A stretch of DNA of 64,000 bases from Desulfobacterales bacterium (GTDB lineage Bacteria; Desulfobacterota; Desulfobacteria; Desulfobacterales; JAEINQ01): assembly GCA_016342285.1 (NCBI GenBank), contig JAEINQ010000006.1:1-64000 (forward strand). The letters run 5' to 3'. Position 1 is the stretch's first letter; every line of letters starts with the position of its first letter. Under the pieces are notes generated by a model. The model made no database searches, was not told the origin of the DNA, and was given only the letters and a program-made list of their open reading frames with translations. A program made the position numbers and the translations under genes. Below, piece after piece: positions 42,634-49,906 of the stretch.

Positions 42634-43851
42634 TCATACCGCCACCTCACCGTTCATGAGTTTCGGGAGGAGGAGGTCACGGGCTTGGGTGAGATCATCG
42701 ATTGTCTTTTGTAAATTTTCAATCTGAAGATCTATCGGCCTCACATGTTCCACAAACATATCAGCAATCTGATCCGAAGTTTGCACCAATTCGACCCCGT
42801 AGAGGTCCTTCTTCGTAATAGCAGCGAAGATCACGCCACCACCGATCATGTCTTCTTTGAAAAAATGGCTTTTCAGGGCGTAATAGAGAAGATTCTGCTG
42901 GCCACGGTTTGATCGAATGGCCGCAATACCACGCCCAATTACAATCTTGTCATGGGTAATGTTTATACGTCCGACGGGCGCTCGGACGCTGAATAGGATA
43001 TCATCGGGTTCTGCAAGGCGATTTTGCACCGTACAATACGTCTTGTGCGATGGGAATCTGATTCCGAAATTGGTGACGCCTTGATGAAATGGAAGCCCAT
43101 TGCCGTCTTCGTTGTAGTATATTGACTTGGGGCTTTGCCCCATTGTAATGATTGCAAGTTCACTTAGCGGTTTCCGCTCCCACCCCTCCGGGATACCGTC
43201 AATGATGTCGACATGTTCGTAGCCGGGAAAGCGGAGGTGGACGAACCATTCCTTGTAGAGCAGCCGCGCCGCCTGCTCCAGCAACTGAATCCGCCGCCGG
43301 TTGTTCTCGATCAGGTCGTCGTAGGCGGAGAGGATGGAGGCGATGCGGCGTTGTTCTGTAATTGGTGGAAGGGGCAATTTGATCCGCTTCATATCGCGGA
43401 TAGGGAGTTGCGGTTGTGCAACCCCGCTTCTTAGAGAATTTACTTGGCCGTTGAATGAAGGGGAACGCATGAAGTGGTAGAGATATGTAGGAAGAATCTT
43501 TTTCCCATTGCATCGTAAAATGACCATTCCAGAGTTTATCCGGATGTGTTCATAGGGAACGGATGCGTTGAAGTGGGCCACATTCCCAATTGTTCCTCTT
43601 GTAGTGAGGACGACATCTTCGCGCTGCAGTTTGCCCTTCCGTAGCAACTCATCCTTTTGTTCTGTGATGAATTGACACGTTGAAAACTCAAAACCTATCC
43701 GGGTCACATTGGTAGCGCTCAAAAACAAACAATGCCCAAAATCTGAAAACTCATTCTGTTTTGGATAGTTTTTCCCCCTGTCGCCATCAATGATTTCAAA
43801 TGGAGCGGATTCAAAATCCGTAAGATCAGCCCAATTCATACAGCCAACCAT
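42634..43851 (-). CDS. hsdS: Type I restriction specificity subunit S
   Basis: HsdS chooses the DNA target for both methylation and cleavage. The 405-residue protein has two target-recognition domains. The first (about 1-150) is followed by the conserved helix IKLPLPPITEQRRIASILSAYDDLIENNRRRIQLLEQAARLLYKEWF, and the second (about 215-350) by the C-terminal helix QIENLQKTIDDLTQARDLLLPKLMNGEVAV. Start codons at 43851 and 43839 are both possible. It is unusually separated from hsdM by a transposase-like gene and a nuclease gene. Recognition sequence cannot be inferred. Confidence 0.93.
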   Translation of the reverse strand: MVGCMNWADLTDFESAPFEIIDGDRGKNYPKQNEFSDFGHCLFLSATNVTRIGFEFSTCQFITEQKDELLRKGKLQREDVVLTTRGTIGNVAHFNASVPYEHIRINSGMVILRCNGKKILPTYLYHFMRSPSFNGQVNSLRSGVAQPQLPIRDMKRIKLPLPPITEQRRIASILSAYDDLIENNRRRIQLLEQAARLLYKEWFVHLRFPGYEHVDIIDGIPEGWERKPLSELAIITMGQSPKSIYYNEDGNGLPFHQGVTNFGIRFPSHKTYCTVQNRLAEPDDILFSVRAPVGRINITHDKIVIGRGIAAIRSNRGQQNLLYYALKSHFFKEDMIGGGVIFAAITKKDLYGVELVQTSDQIADMFVEHVRPIDLQIENLQKTIDDLTQARDLLLPKLMNGEVAV

Positions 43852-43947
43852 CCAATTTTAATATTAATATTCGCCTCCATCACAACCGCCTCGTTATTGT
43901 GGCATCCCCTTTCCAACATCGTGCGGCTTTGACGTTCCGAATTTATT

Positions 43948-44523
43948 TTATTCATTTCGCCCATCCGGGTTTTCCCTGTCTATTTCCCATTTTAACGGAT
44001 TGTCTATGATGTATTTTCGGATGGCCGCCATTTCGTTTTTATTGCGGACGATGTGTTCATAGTAATTGCGTTGCCAGACATGTTCAACAGACGTGTTCCG
44101 GCGCATCCATTTGGTCACGCCAATTTTAAAACCACGAATAATGGACCCGACGGTTTTTGATGTGCCGCGTGGCCGTTGCCCCGTGTGTAGGGGCGAAAAA
44201 TTTTTCGCCCCTACGGACGCATCGATGTCGGCACCCACCGGGCCATCGATTTTCCCATCCGCGTACCGATCGCCAATAATCAATATCCCATGAATATGGT
44301 TCGGCATAACCACAAACAAATCCGATATTGCATGGGGGAAATGAGACGGGATATCATTCCAACATTGTTGGGCCACCATCCCCGCATCATTCAATTTCAT
44401 GACACCATCTATAATTTCACCAAACAATTTTTCCCGATTTTGCGTGCAGACGGTTACAAAATAGGCGCCTTTCTGTGAATAGTCATACCCTTTCAATCGA
44501 ATCGAATGCCGATGCCCGGCCAT
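43948..44523 (-). CDS. REP-associated tyrosine transposase-like protein (Y1 family)
   Basis: The 191-residue protein belongs to the TnpA_REP/RAYT branch of HUH nucleases, which are linked to REP palindromes and are often domesticated. It has the N-terminal RLKGYDYSQKGAYFVTVCTQNR, the HUH motif in VMPNHIHGILIIG (HIH), a basic linker, and the C-terminal VWQRNYYEHIVRNKNEMAAIRKYIIDNPLKW with the catalytic Tyr candidates. No IS ends are evident around it. It lies between hsdS and the nuclease gene, right next to a duplicated hsdM tail, and could be involved in that rearrangement or in the palindromic repeats of this genome. Confidence 0.88.
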   Translation of the reverse strand: MAGHRHSIRLKGYDYSQKGAYFVTVCTQNREKLFGEIIDGVMKLNDAGMVAQQCWNDIPSHFPHAISDLFVVMPNHIHGILIIGDRYADGKIDGPVGADIDASVGAKNFSPLHTGQRPRGTSKTVGSIIRGFKIGVTKWMRRNTSVEHVWQRNYYEHIVRNKNEMAAIRKYIIDNPLKWEIDRENPDGRNE

Positions 44524-44529
44524 TTTCTT

Positions 44530-44623
44530 CTATACCCCCAACTCCTCAAAATTCCTCTTGATGGTCGCTGCCAGCTTCACTACCTTGACGTTGAGCCCCT
44601 CCAGCTCCATTGGGATCTCGCAC
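44530..44623 (-). pseudogene. Duplicated 3' end of hsdM
   Basis: The minus strand reads EIPMELEGLNVKVVKLAATIKRNFEELGV followed by a stop, matching the true hsdM C-terminus (LEDLNAEAVKLAATIKRNFEELGV) at 45665-45760 with about four fifths of bases identical. No other hsdM sequence is present here. The copy and the true tail flank the PDDEXK nuclease gene as direct repeats. Confidence 0.85.
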
Positions 44624-44639
44624 AAGTTTCCCCAGCCAA

Positions 44640-45668
44640 TCATTCCACACCCTCCAACAATTTGGCGATTTCACCGGGAGACGGCAGTTGCCCTTCCAGT
44701 TCCCTAGGCAAGTGTTTAACCACGCGATAGGTCGCAACGCCCATGGGTTTACTGGCATCGTGCAGGGCATATTCAACCACCGTGCGGTTCTTTTCCTTGC
44801 AAAGGATGATGCCGATGGAAGGATTTTCCCCATCCTCGCGCACCAGCCGGTCCAATGCAGCCAGGTAGAACTGCATTTTTCCTACAAACTCCGGTTGAAA
44901 CTCACCGATCTTAAGTTCTATGGCAACAAGACATTTGAGACGGCGGTGATAGAGCAAAAGGTCAATGAAATATTCCTTGTCGTCCACGGCAAGACGGAAT
45001 TGGCTGCCGACAAACGCAAACAACCCACCCATGGCGCGAAGAAAATCCTCAATCCGTGCGATGAGGGCACGCTCCAGTTCACGTTCGGAGTGCGCTTCGC
45101 CCATTTCAAGAAAGTCGAAGGTATATTCATCTTTCACGGCAAGTTTCGCCTGTGCTCGCTGGCCGGGTGTCAGCGCTTTGTCGAAATTGGTCTGACCGAG
45201 CAAGGTCTTTTCATAACTCTGGTTTTCGATTTGGTGCACCAATACATTTTTCGACCATCCGAATTTACGGGTCATGCGGATATAGAATTCGCGTTCCAGG
45301 GGGTCCTTGCAGCGTTGGAGGATGACCAGATTGTGACTCCAACCGATTTGTGCAACCAGGGGTTGCACTTTTGGCAGATCGCGGTAGGCGAGATAGAATT
45401 CCCGCATGTAGAAAACATTTCGGCGGGAGTAGCCACTGATGCCGGGAAACTCCCGGCGCAGGTCGGCGGCAAGTTTTTCGGCAATGGCCGCGCCATGATC
45501 GGCGTTCGTCTGCCGTGCGACAATCATCTTGCCGATGTCCCAGTAAAGAGCGACCAGTTCCTTGTTGACCGTTTTGAGGGCTTTGTATTGGGCGGAACGA
45601 ACGCGCGCCTTCACCTCAGCCAGAAGCGCAGCATAATCGTCGGACAATCGTTTCGAAACTTTGGTCAT
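44640..45668 (-). CDS. YhcG-type PDDEXK nuclease domain protein
   Basis: The 342-residue protein has the DUF1016 N-terminal helical domain (ALYWDIGKMI, FPGISGYSRRNVFYMREFY, VQPLVAQIGWSHNLVIL) and a PDDEXK nuclease fold at the C-terminus: DKEYFIDLLLYHRRLKCLVAIELKIGEFQPE, giving the Asp and Glu-x-Lys catalytic residues. YhcG proteins are frequent passengers in type I restriction loci and genomic islands; their exact role in defence or mobility is unresolved. Its ATG overlaps the hsdM stop by four bases, so it is coupled to hsdM. Duplicated hsdM tails on both sides show it was inserted at this point. Confidence 0.9.
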   Translation of the reverse strand: MTKVSKRLSDDYAALLAEVKARVRSAQYKALKTVNKELVALYWDIGKMIVARQTNADHGAAIAEKLAADLRREFPGISGYSRRNVFYMREFYLAYRDLPKVQPLVAQIGWSHNLVILQRCKDPLEREFYIRMTRKFGWSKNVLVHQIENQSYEKTLLGQTNFDKALTPGQRAQAKLAVKDEYTFDFLEMGEAHSERELERALIARIEDFLRAMGGLFAFVGSQFRLAVDDKEYFIDLLLYHRRLKCLVAIELKIGEFQPEFVGKMQFYLAALDRLVREDGENPSIGIILCKEKNRTVVEYALHDASKPMGVATYRVVKHLPRELEGQLPSPGEIAKLLEGVE

Positions 45669-47779
45669 ACCCCCAACTCCTCAAAATTCCTCTTGATCGT
45701 CGCCGCCAGCTTCACTGCCTCGGCATTGAGGTCCTCCAGTTCTACATGAATCTCGCGAAGGGTCTCCTCAAAGTCGAAGTTTTCATCCTCTTCCTCGGGG
45801 GCCACGCCCACGTAGCGGCCTGGGGTCAGGCTCCAATCGTTGGCCTCAATCTCTTTAACATCCACCAGCTTGACCAGGCCCGCCACGTCGCACAGTTTGG
45901 CCTCGGGGAAGCGCTCGGTGAGCCAGCGGGCCTGTTTCCAGAAATAGCGCACCTGTTTGAGCTGCGCGACCGCCAGGTGACGTGCCCCGTCCGCGGCCTT
46001 GCGGGTGCGGGTGATGTCACGGTTGTTCCACGCATCGCTTTTTTTGGCGCCCAACGTCTTCTCGCAGGTTTCGATCAGGCCGGTGGCGAGTTTATAGAGC
46101 AGGTCGATCTGTTTGACCAGGTTGCGGCTGGTCTCGGCCAGCGGGGCCAGGCGGTCCACCTCTTTTTTCAGCGCTCCGTTGGTGGTCTTTTGCGCTTTCC
46201 ACGCGCCTTCCTGTTCGGCAAGGGCCTTTTGGAACCCGGCGACATCGGCCCGAAAAACCGGCAGGGCCTCGGTCAATTCCGCCTGCACCTCTGCGTGGGC
46301 TGCATCTTCGGGCAGCGTAACGGTAAAGGGTTGTATGGCATCGATCAGGGTCTTGAGGGCCACGGCAAAGTCCGGCAGGGGCCGGGTGATGTCACCGTTT
46401 TCATCTTTTATTTTGAAACAGCCCGCACCTTCATCCAGGACACGGCGGCAGTAACCGGAAACAAGCTCAAGGTACCGGTCGGTTTGGCCGCGATAGAGCC
46501 ACACGATGGCCAGCAGGTTCTGCCGCTGCTCGGGGCTAAAGTCGTAGATCTTGCGTGTGACCTTGCGGTAAACATTACGCGCGTCGATCATCAGCACCTT
46601 GTCGCGGTGGGCTTCGGGTTTATCGCGGTTTAAAAACCACAGTTCGCAGGGCACCGTGCGGGTATAAAAAAAGTTGGAGCGGATGGCAACCATCACGTCC
46701 ACGTCGCCGCTTTCCACCAGCTTTTGGCGCACCTTGGCCTCGCCGCCCCCAGCGCTTGAGGCCTGGGAGGACATGACAAAACCGGCCCGGCCACGCTCAC
46801 TCAAATAGCTGTAGAAATAACTGATCCAGACATAGTTGCCGTTGGAGACCTTCCCTTTTTTGTTGACCCCGGGCAGACCGAAGGGCAGGCGCGGGTCGGT
46901 CTTGACCTTGTCCGCATCGATCTCATCCACGTTAAAGGGCGGATTGGCCATCACAAAATCGGATTTTCCAACCAACTCGTGGGGGTCTTCATAATAGGTG
47001 ATCGCCTTCTGGATGTCGCCTTCCAGTCCGTGGACGGCCAGGTTCATCTTGGCCAGCCGGATGGTGGTGGCGTTTTTTTCAAGACCTCGAAACGTCAGCC
47101 GTTCGGCGGGCCTCTGGCCGTGCTCTTCCACGATACGCGCACTCTGCACGAACATGCCACCCGAACCGCAAGCCGGATCCAGCACCGTGCCGTGATCGGG
47201 ATCAAGCACGTGGGCGATAAGGGAAACCAGCGAAATGGGCGTGAAAAACTCGCCGCCGTCGTGGGCCTTCTGGTCGGCAAACTGGGTGAGGAAATATTCG
47301 TAGATGCGGCCGAAGACATCACCCGAGACCTTTTTCAGCACGTCGGGGTTGAGGGTGCGCAAAAGCTGGCCGAGGACATCGTTGTCCAGTTCCTGGTATT
47401 CACTCTTGGGCAGGATGCCGCGCAGGTTGTCGTAATCCGCCTCGATGGATTCCATGGCCTGGATAATCGCCTTAGCGCGGTCCGCACTGTCAGGCAGTGC
47501 CACCAGCTGGTCGAACTGCGCTTTGGGCTGGAGGAAAATCGAACTTTTCTGGGAAAAGTCCTCCTTGGCCAGGGCCCGCATTTTGCCGCCGCGGGTGGGC
47601 AGGTTGGCCTCGATTTTGTCTTTTACCGCCAGAAAACGGCTGTAGGCATGACGCAGGAATACCAGCCCCATGACCGGCAAAAAGTATTCGTTGCTGGCAT
47701 AATTCGAGTTGGCGCGCAGCGTGTCCGCCGCCCCCCAAAGTCGCCGTTCAATGGCTTCGATGTGTTCTAATTGGGCCAC
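45665..47779 (-). CDS. hsdM: Type I restriction-modification methyltransferase subunit M
   Basis: HsdM transfers methyl groups to adenine in the target chosen by HsdS. The ~704-residue protein has the N-terminal HsdM_N helical domain (LRANSNYASNEYFLPVMGLVFLRHAYSRF), SAM motif I VLDPACGSGGMFVQSA, catalytic motif NPPF in DFVMANPPFNVDE, and a helical C-terminal extension of about 230 residues that makes it longer than EcoKI M (~530). GTG 47779 follows GGAG at good spacing; GTG 47785 is too close. It is first in the minus-strand restriction island running to 37405. The gap 47786-47930 upstream is AT-rich and probably holds the promoter. Confidence 0.94.
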   Translation of the reverse strand: MAQLEHIEAIERRLWGAADTLRANSNYASNEYFLPVMGLVFLRHAYSRFLAVKDKIEANLPTRGGKMRALAKEDFSQKSSIFLQPKAQFDQLVALPDSADRAKAIIQAMESIEADYDNLRGILPKSEYQELDNDVLGQLLRTLNPDVLKKVSGDVFGRIYEYFLTQFADQKAHDGGEFFTPISLVSLIAHVLDPDHGTVLDPACGSGGMFVQSARIVEEHGQRPAERLTFRGLEKNATTIRLAKMNLAVHGLEGDIQKAITYYEDPHELVGKSDFVMANPPFNVDEIDADKVKTDPRLPFGLPGVNKKGKVSNGNYVWISYFYSYLSERGRAGFVMSSQASSAGGGEAKVRQKLVESGDVDVMVAIRSNFFYTRTVPCELWFLNRDKPEAHRDKVLMIDARNVYRKVTRKIYDFSPEQRQNLLAIVWLYRGQTDRYLELVSGYCRRVLDEGAGCFKIKDENGDITRPLPDFAVALKTLIDAIQPFTVTLPEDAAHAEVQAELTEALPVFRADVAGFQKALAEQEGAWKAQKTTNGALKKEVDRLAPLAETSRNLVKQIDLLYKLATGLIETCEKTLGAKKSDAWNNRDITRTRKAADGARHLAVAQLKQVRYFWKQARWLTERFPEAKLCDVAGLVKLVDVKEIEANDWSLTPGRYVGVAPEEEDENFDFEETLREIHVELEDLNAEAVKLAATIKRNFEELGV

Positions 47780-47933
47780 ACGCACTCCGTTCGTATTTGT
47801 CTATCCGAGCCACACGATCACCGTTACAGGCATCGCTTTTGACGTTGTAAAATTATCCGTGATAAGAGGATATTACATCAAAAAAGTCAATAGCTTCGGG
47901 ATTTCTGGGATCTTGAGTCTGTCAGATGTGGAA

Positions 47934-48016
47934 GTCTCGGTGGTTCCGCCGGCCGAAGAGGATCACGGAAATCGCCGGGATAGATCGCCGCAGGCAAGGC
48001 CGCTGCCGCCAAAGAT
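47934..48016 (-). pseudogene. Duplicated 3' end of hisA
   Basis: Positions 47934-48016 match 48874-48956, the last ~17 codons of hisA (GGSGLAYDDLARRF) plus its 3' flank, with roughly four fifths of bases identical (shared blocks AATCGCCGGG, AGATCG and CCGCTGCCGCC). The copy has lost its coding quality. With the true hisA tail it forms direct repeats around the binding-protein gene at 48042-48830. Confidence 0.75.
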
Positions 48017-48041
48017 ACGTTATGTTCAACAGGTATCGTTA

Positions 48042-48830
48042 TCAGTCTGTGATATATTTATTATAGATATTTTGGAGCGTGCCGTCTTCCTTCATTTTCA
48101 GCAAGGCCGCATCAAACCGGGGCAATATGTTTATATGCGGCGAGGCTTTCGCAACGAGCAACTTGAATTCTCTTGTATCCAAAATTTTCGTTGAGTTGAC
48201 AATCGCGCCGATGTTGTATTGATTGTTTTCGGCTTGGTGTCGGAGTTGCCGGAGGGTATTCCGCGTAATCATCCTCGGCTGGATAAAAACATCCCCTCTT
48301 CCCAATGCGAGTTTCTTGAGCACCGCGGAAAGACTGCCGGAGCGTTCCACATCCAGCCCCCCCAAATATTTCTCCCCCCAACCATCCCCTAAATAGTCCA
48401 GTATCCTGAATCCCTTAAAACCCGCAATGGTTTCAGTCTTCATGATTCGATCGATCCGGGGATGGTCCTTTCTGGCAAACGCCACCCATTCAAATTTAGC
48501 CAGCGGGTATGTACTCGGAACGGTAAACGTTAATCGCTCAGGCGTCACGACCGTGATGATCCCGTCAGCTTCCCTGTTTTTTAATTTCAACTGCGCCCTT
48601 GCCCAGGGGTAGGGCGTGTGGATTACGTCAAGGTTCATTCGTCTGAATGATTCCCTGATAATATCTACAAAAATGCCAGTAAATTGCTTTTTATCGTTGA
48701 TATATCCGAAAGGGGCTTCATCCTCATCTCCTGCCAGATGAAACGTTTCCGCATACACGGTCGCATTTAAAATCATGACAAGCCAGCTTGCCAGCACCAG
48801 GAGGTGAGTATATCTATCTCTTTTTCTCAT
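48042..48830 (-). CDS. Periplasmic solute-binding protein, family 3 (orphan)
   Basis: The 262-residue protein has a signal peptide (VLASWLVMILNATVYA) and the type II periplasmic binding fold (FGYINDKKQFTGIFVDIIRESFRRM, YPWARAQLKLKNREADGIITVV, LPRFDAALLKMKEDGTLQNIYNKY). It is like the diverged family 3 proteins that often act as sensor inputs or orphan binding proteins. No permease or ATPase gene accompanies it. Direct repeats of the hisA 3' end on both sides indicate insertion next to hisA. ATG 48830 lacks a strong ribosome site, and composition is more AT-rich than its neighbours, also hinting at transfer. Confidence 0.85.
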   Translation of the reverse strand: MRKRDRYTHLLVLASWLVMILNATVYAETFHLAGDEDEAPFGYINDKKQFTGIFVDIIRESFRRMNLDVIHTPYPWARAQLKLKNREADGIITVVTPERLTFTVPSTYPLAKFEWVAFARKDHPRIDRIMKTETIAGFKGFRILDYLGDGWGEKYLGGLDVERSGSLSAVLKKLALGRGDVFIQPRMITRNTLRQLRHQAENNQYNIGAIVNSTKILDTREFKLLVAKASPHINILPRFDAALLKMKEDGTLQNIYNKYITD

Positions 48831-48902
48831 TTTTTTTGCCTTAACTCTTGACCTGAAGCTTTCAAGGTTGGACTTCTCGGCGGTTTCGGAGACCGAAGTG
48901 AA

Positions 48903-49661
48903 TCATGAGAATCGCCGGGCCAGATCGTCGTAGGCCAGTCCGCTGCCGCCGAAGATGTCCAGGGCGCTGCCCACGGTGAAATCGATCCGGCCGCGGCCCA
49001 GGGTCTCGATTGTGCGGATATCTTCCATGGTGTGAATGCCGCCGGCATAGGTCACGGGCAGCCCCTGCCACCGGCCGAGTTTTTCCACCAGAGGCCGCTC
49101 GATACCCCGGCAACGCCCTTCCACATCCACGGCATGGATCAAAAACTCGAAGCAAAAACCGGCCAGCCGGTCCAGCAGTTCGATATTCACCATTTCTTGG
49201 GTAAAGGTTTGCCATCGGTCGGTGACCACCACGTAGTCGTCGTCGCGCTTGCGGCAACTCAGGTCCAACACCAGGCGATTGGAGCCGATGCGGTCCACCA
49301 GCCGTTTGAGCCGATTCATGTCGATGCGGCCATCATGAAAGACCCATGAAGTAATGATGACGGCAGCAGCGCCGGCGTCGAGCCAGTCCTGGGCATTATC
49401 GACGTTGACCCCTCCGCCGACCTGCATGCCTTGCGGCCAGGCGGCCAGGGCCGATTCGGCCGCCACCTTATTTCCGGGGCCAAGCTGGATGATGTGGCCG
49501 CCGGTCAGGCCGTCTTGACGATATCGCTCGGCAAACGAAGCCGCGGACCGGTCGGTGGTAAAATTGGTTTTCAGGGTATTGTCATCGTCGTCGCTGAGGC
49601 TACCACCGACAATCTGTTTGACCTTTCCGTCGTGCAGGTCGATGCAGGGTCTGAAGCGCAT
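48903..49661 (-). CDS. hisA: Phosphoribosylformimino-5-aminoimidazole carboxamide ribotide isomerase, eukaryote-like HisA
   Basis: This TIM-barrel enzyme catalyses the fourth step of histidine synthesis. The 252-residue protein begins MRFRPCIDLHDGKVKQIVGGSL, with the catalytic Asp in CIDLHDGKVKQ. It has the longer eukaryotic-type (plant/fungal HIS6) features ILQLGPGN-like IIQLGPGNKVAAESAL, LVLDLSCRKRDDDYVVVTDRWQTF and EFLIHAVDVEGRCRGIE, plus the phosphate-binding VTYAGGIHTMEDI. Such HisA occurs in several deltaproteobacteria. It is not in a his operon here. ATG 49661 follows GGAGAAATAG. Its 3' end is duplicated at 47934. Confidence 0.9.
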   Translation of the reverse strand: MRFRPCIDLHDGKVKQIVGGSLSDDDDNTLKTNFTTDRSAASFAERYRQDGLTGGHIIQLGPGNKVAAESALAAWPQGMQVGGGVNVDNAQDWLDAGAAAVIITSWVFHDGRIDMNRLKRLVDRIGSNRLVLDLSCRKRDDDYVVVTDRWQTFTQEMVNIELLDRLAGFCFEFLIHAVDVEGRCRGIERPLVEKLGRWQGLPVTYAGGIHTMEDIRTIETLGRGRIDFTVGSALDIFGGSGLAYDDLARRFS

Positions 49662-49673
49662 CTATTTCTCCAT

Positions 49674-49906
49674 GAAGTTAACAGGGATACGCAGGATGAA
49701 CCGGATGATTCGAACCTCCGAAAACCCGAATTCTATGTACCCAATAGTATCCTGTCTATCCTGTTCATCCCTGTTTGAAATATTAAACCCAAGAAGTTAA
49801 CTGGGATACGCAGGATGAACAGGATGAATCACGCCACCGAAAACCCGAATTCTATGTGCCCAATAGTATCCTGTCTATCCTGTTCATCCCTGTTTGAAAA
49901 ATTAAC
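49674..49906. repeat. Tandem pair of 119-base hairpin repeats
   Basis: Two units begin GAAGTTAACAGGGATACGC (49674) and GAAGTTAACTGGGATACGC (49793). Each contains CAGGATGAACAGGAT-type sequence facing its reverse complement ATCCTGTTCATCCCTGTTT, so each can fold into a long hairpin. They fill the gap between the hisA start and the stop of the dynamin-like gene. The same ATCCTGTTCATCC motif recurs at about 55748. Confidence 0.85.
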
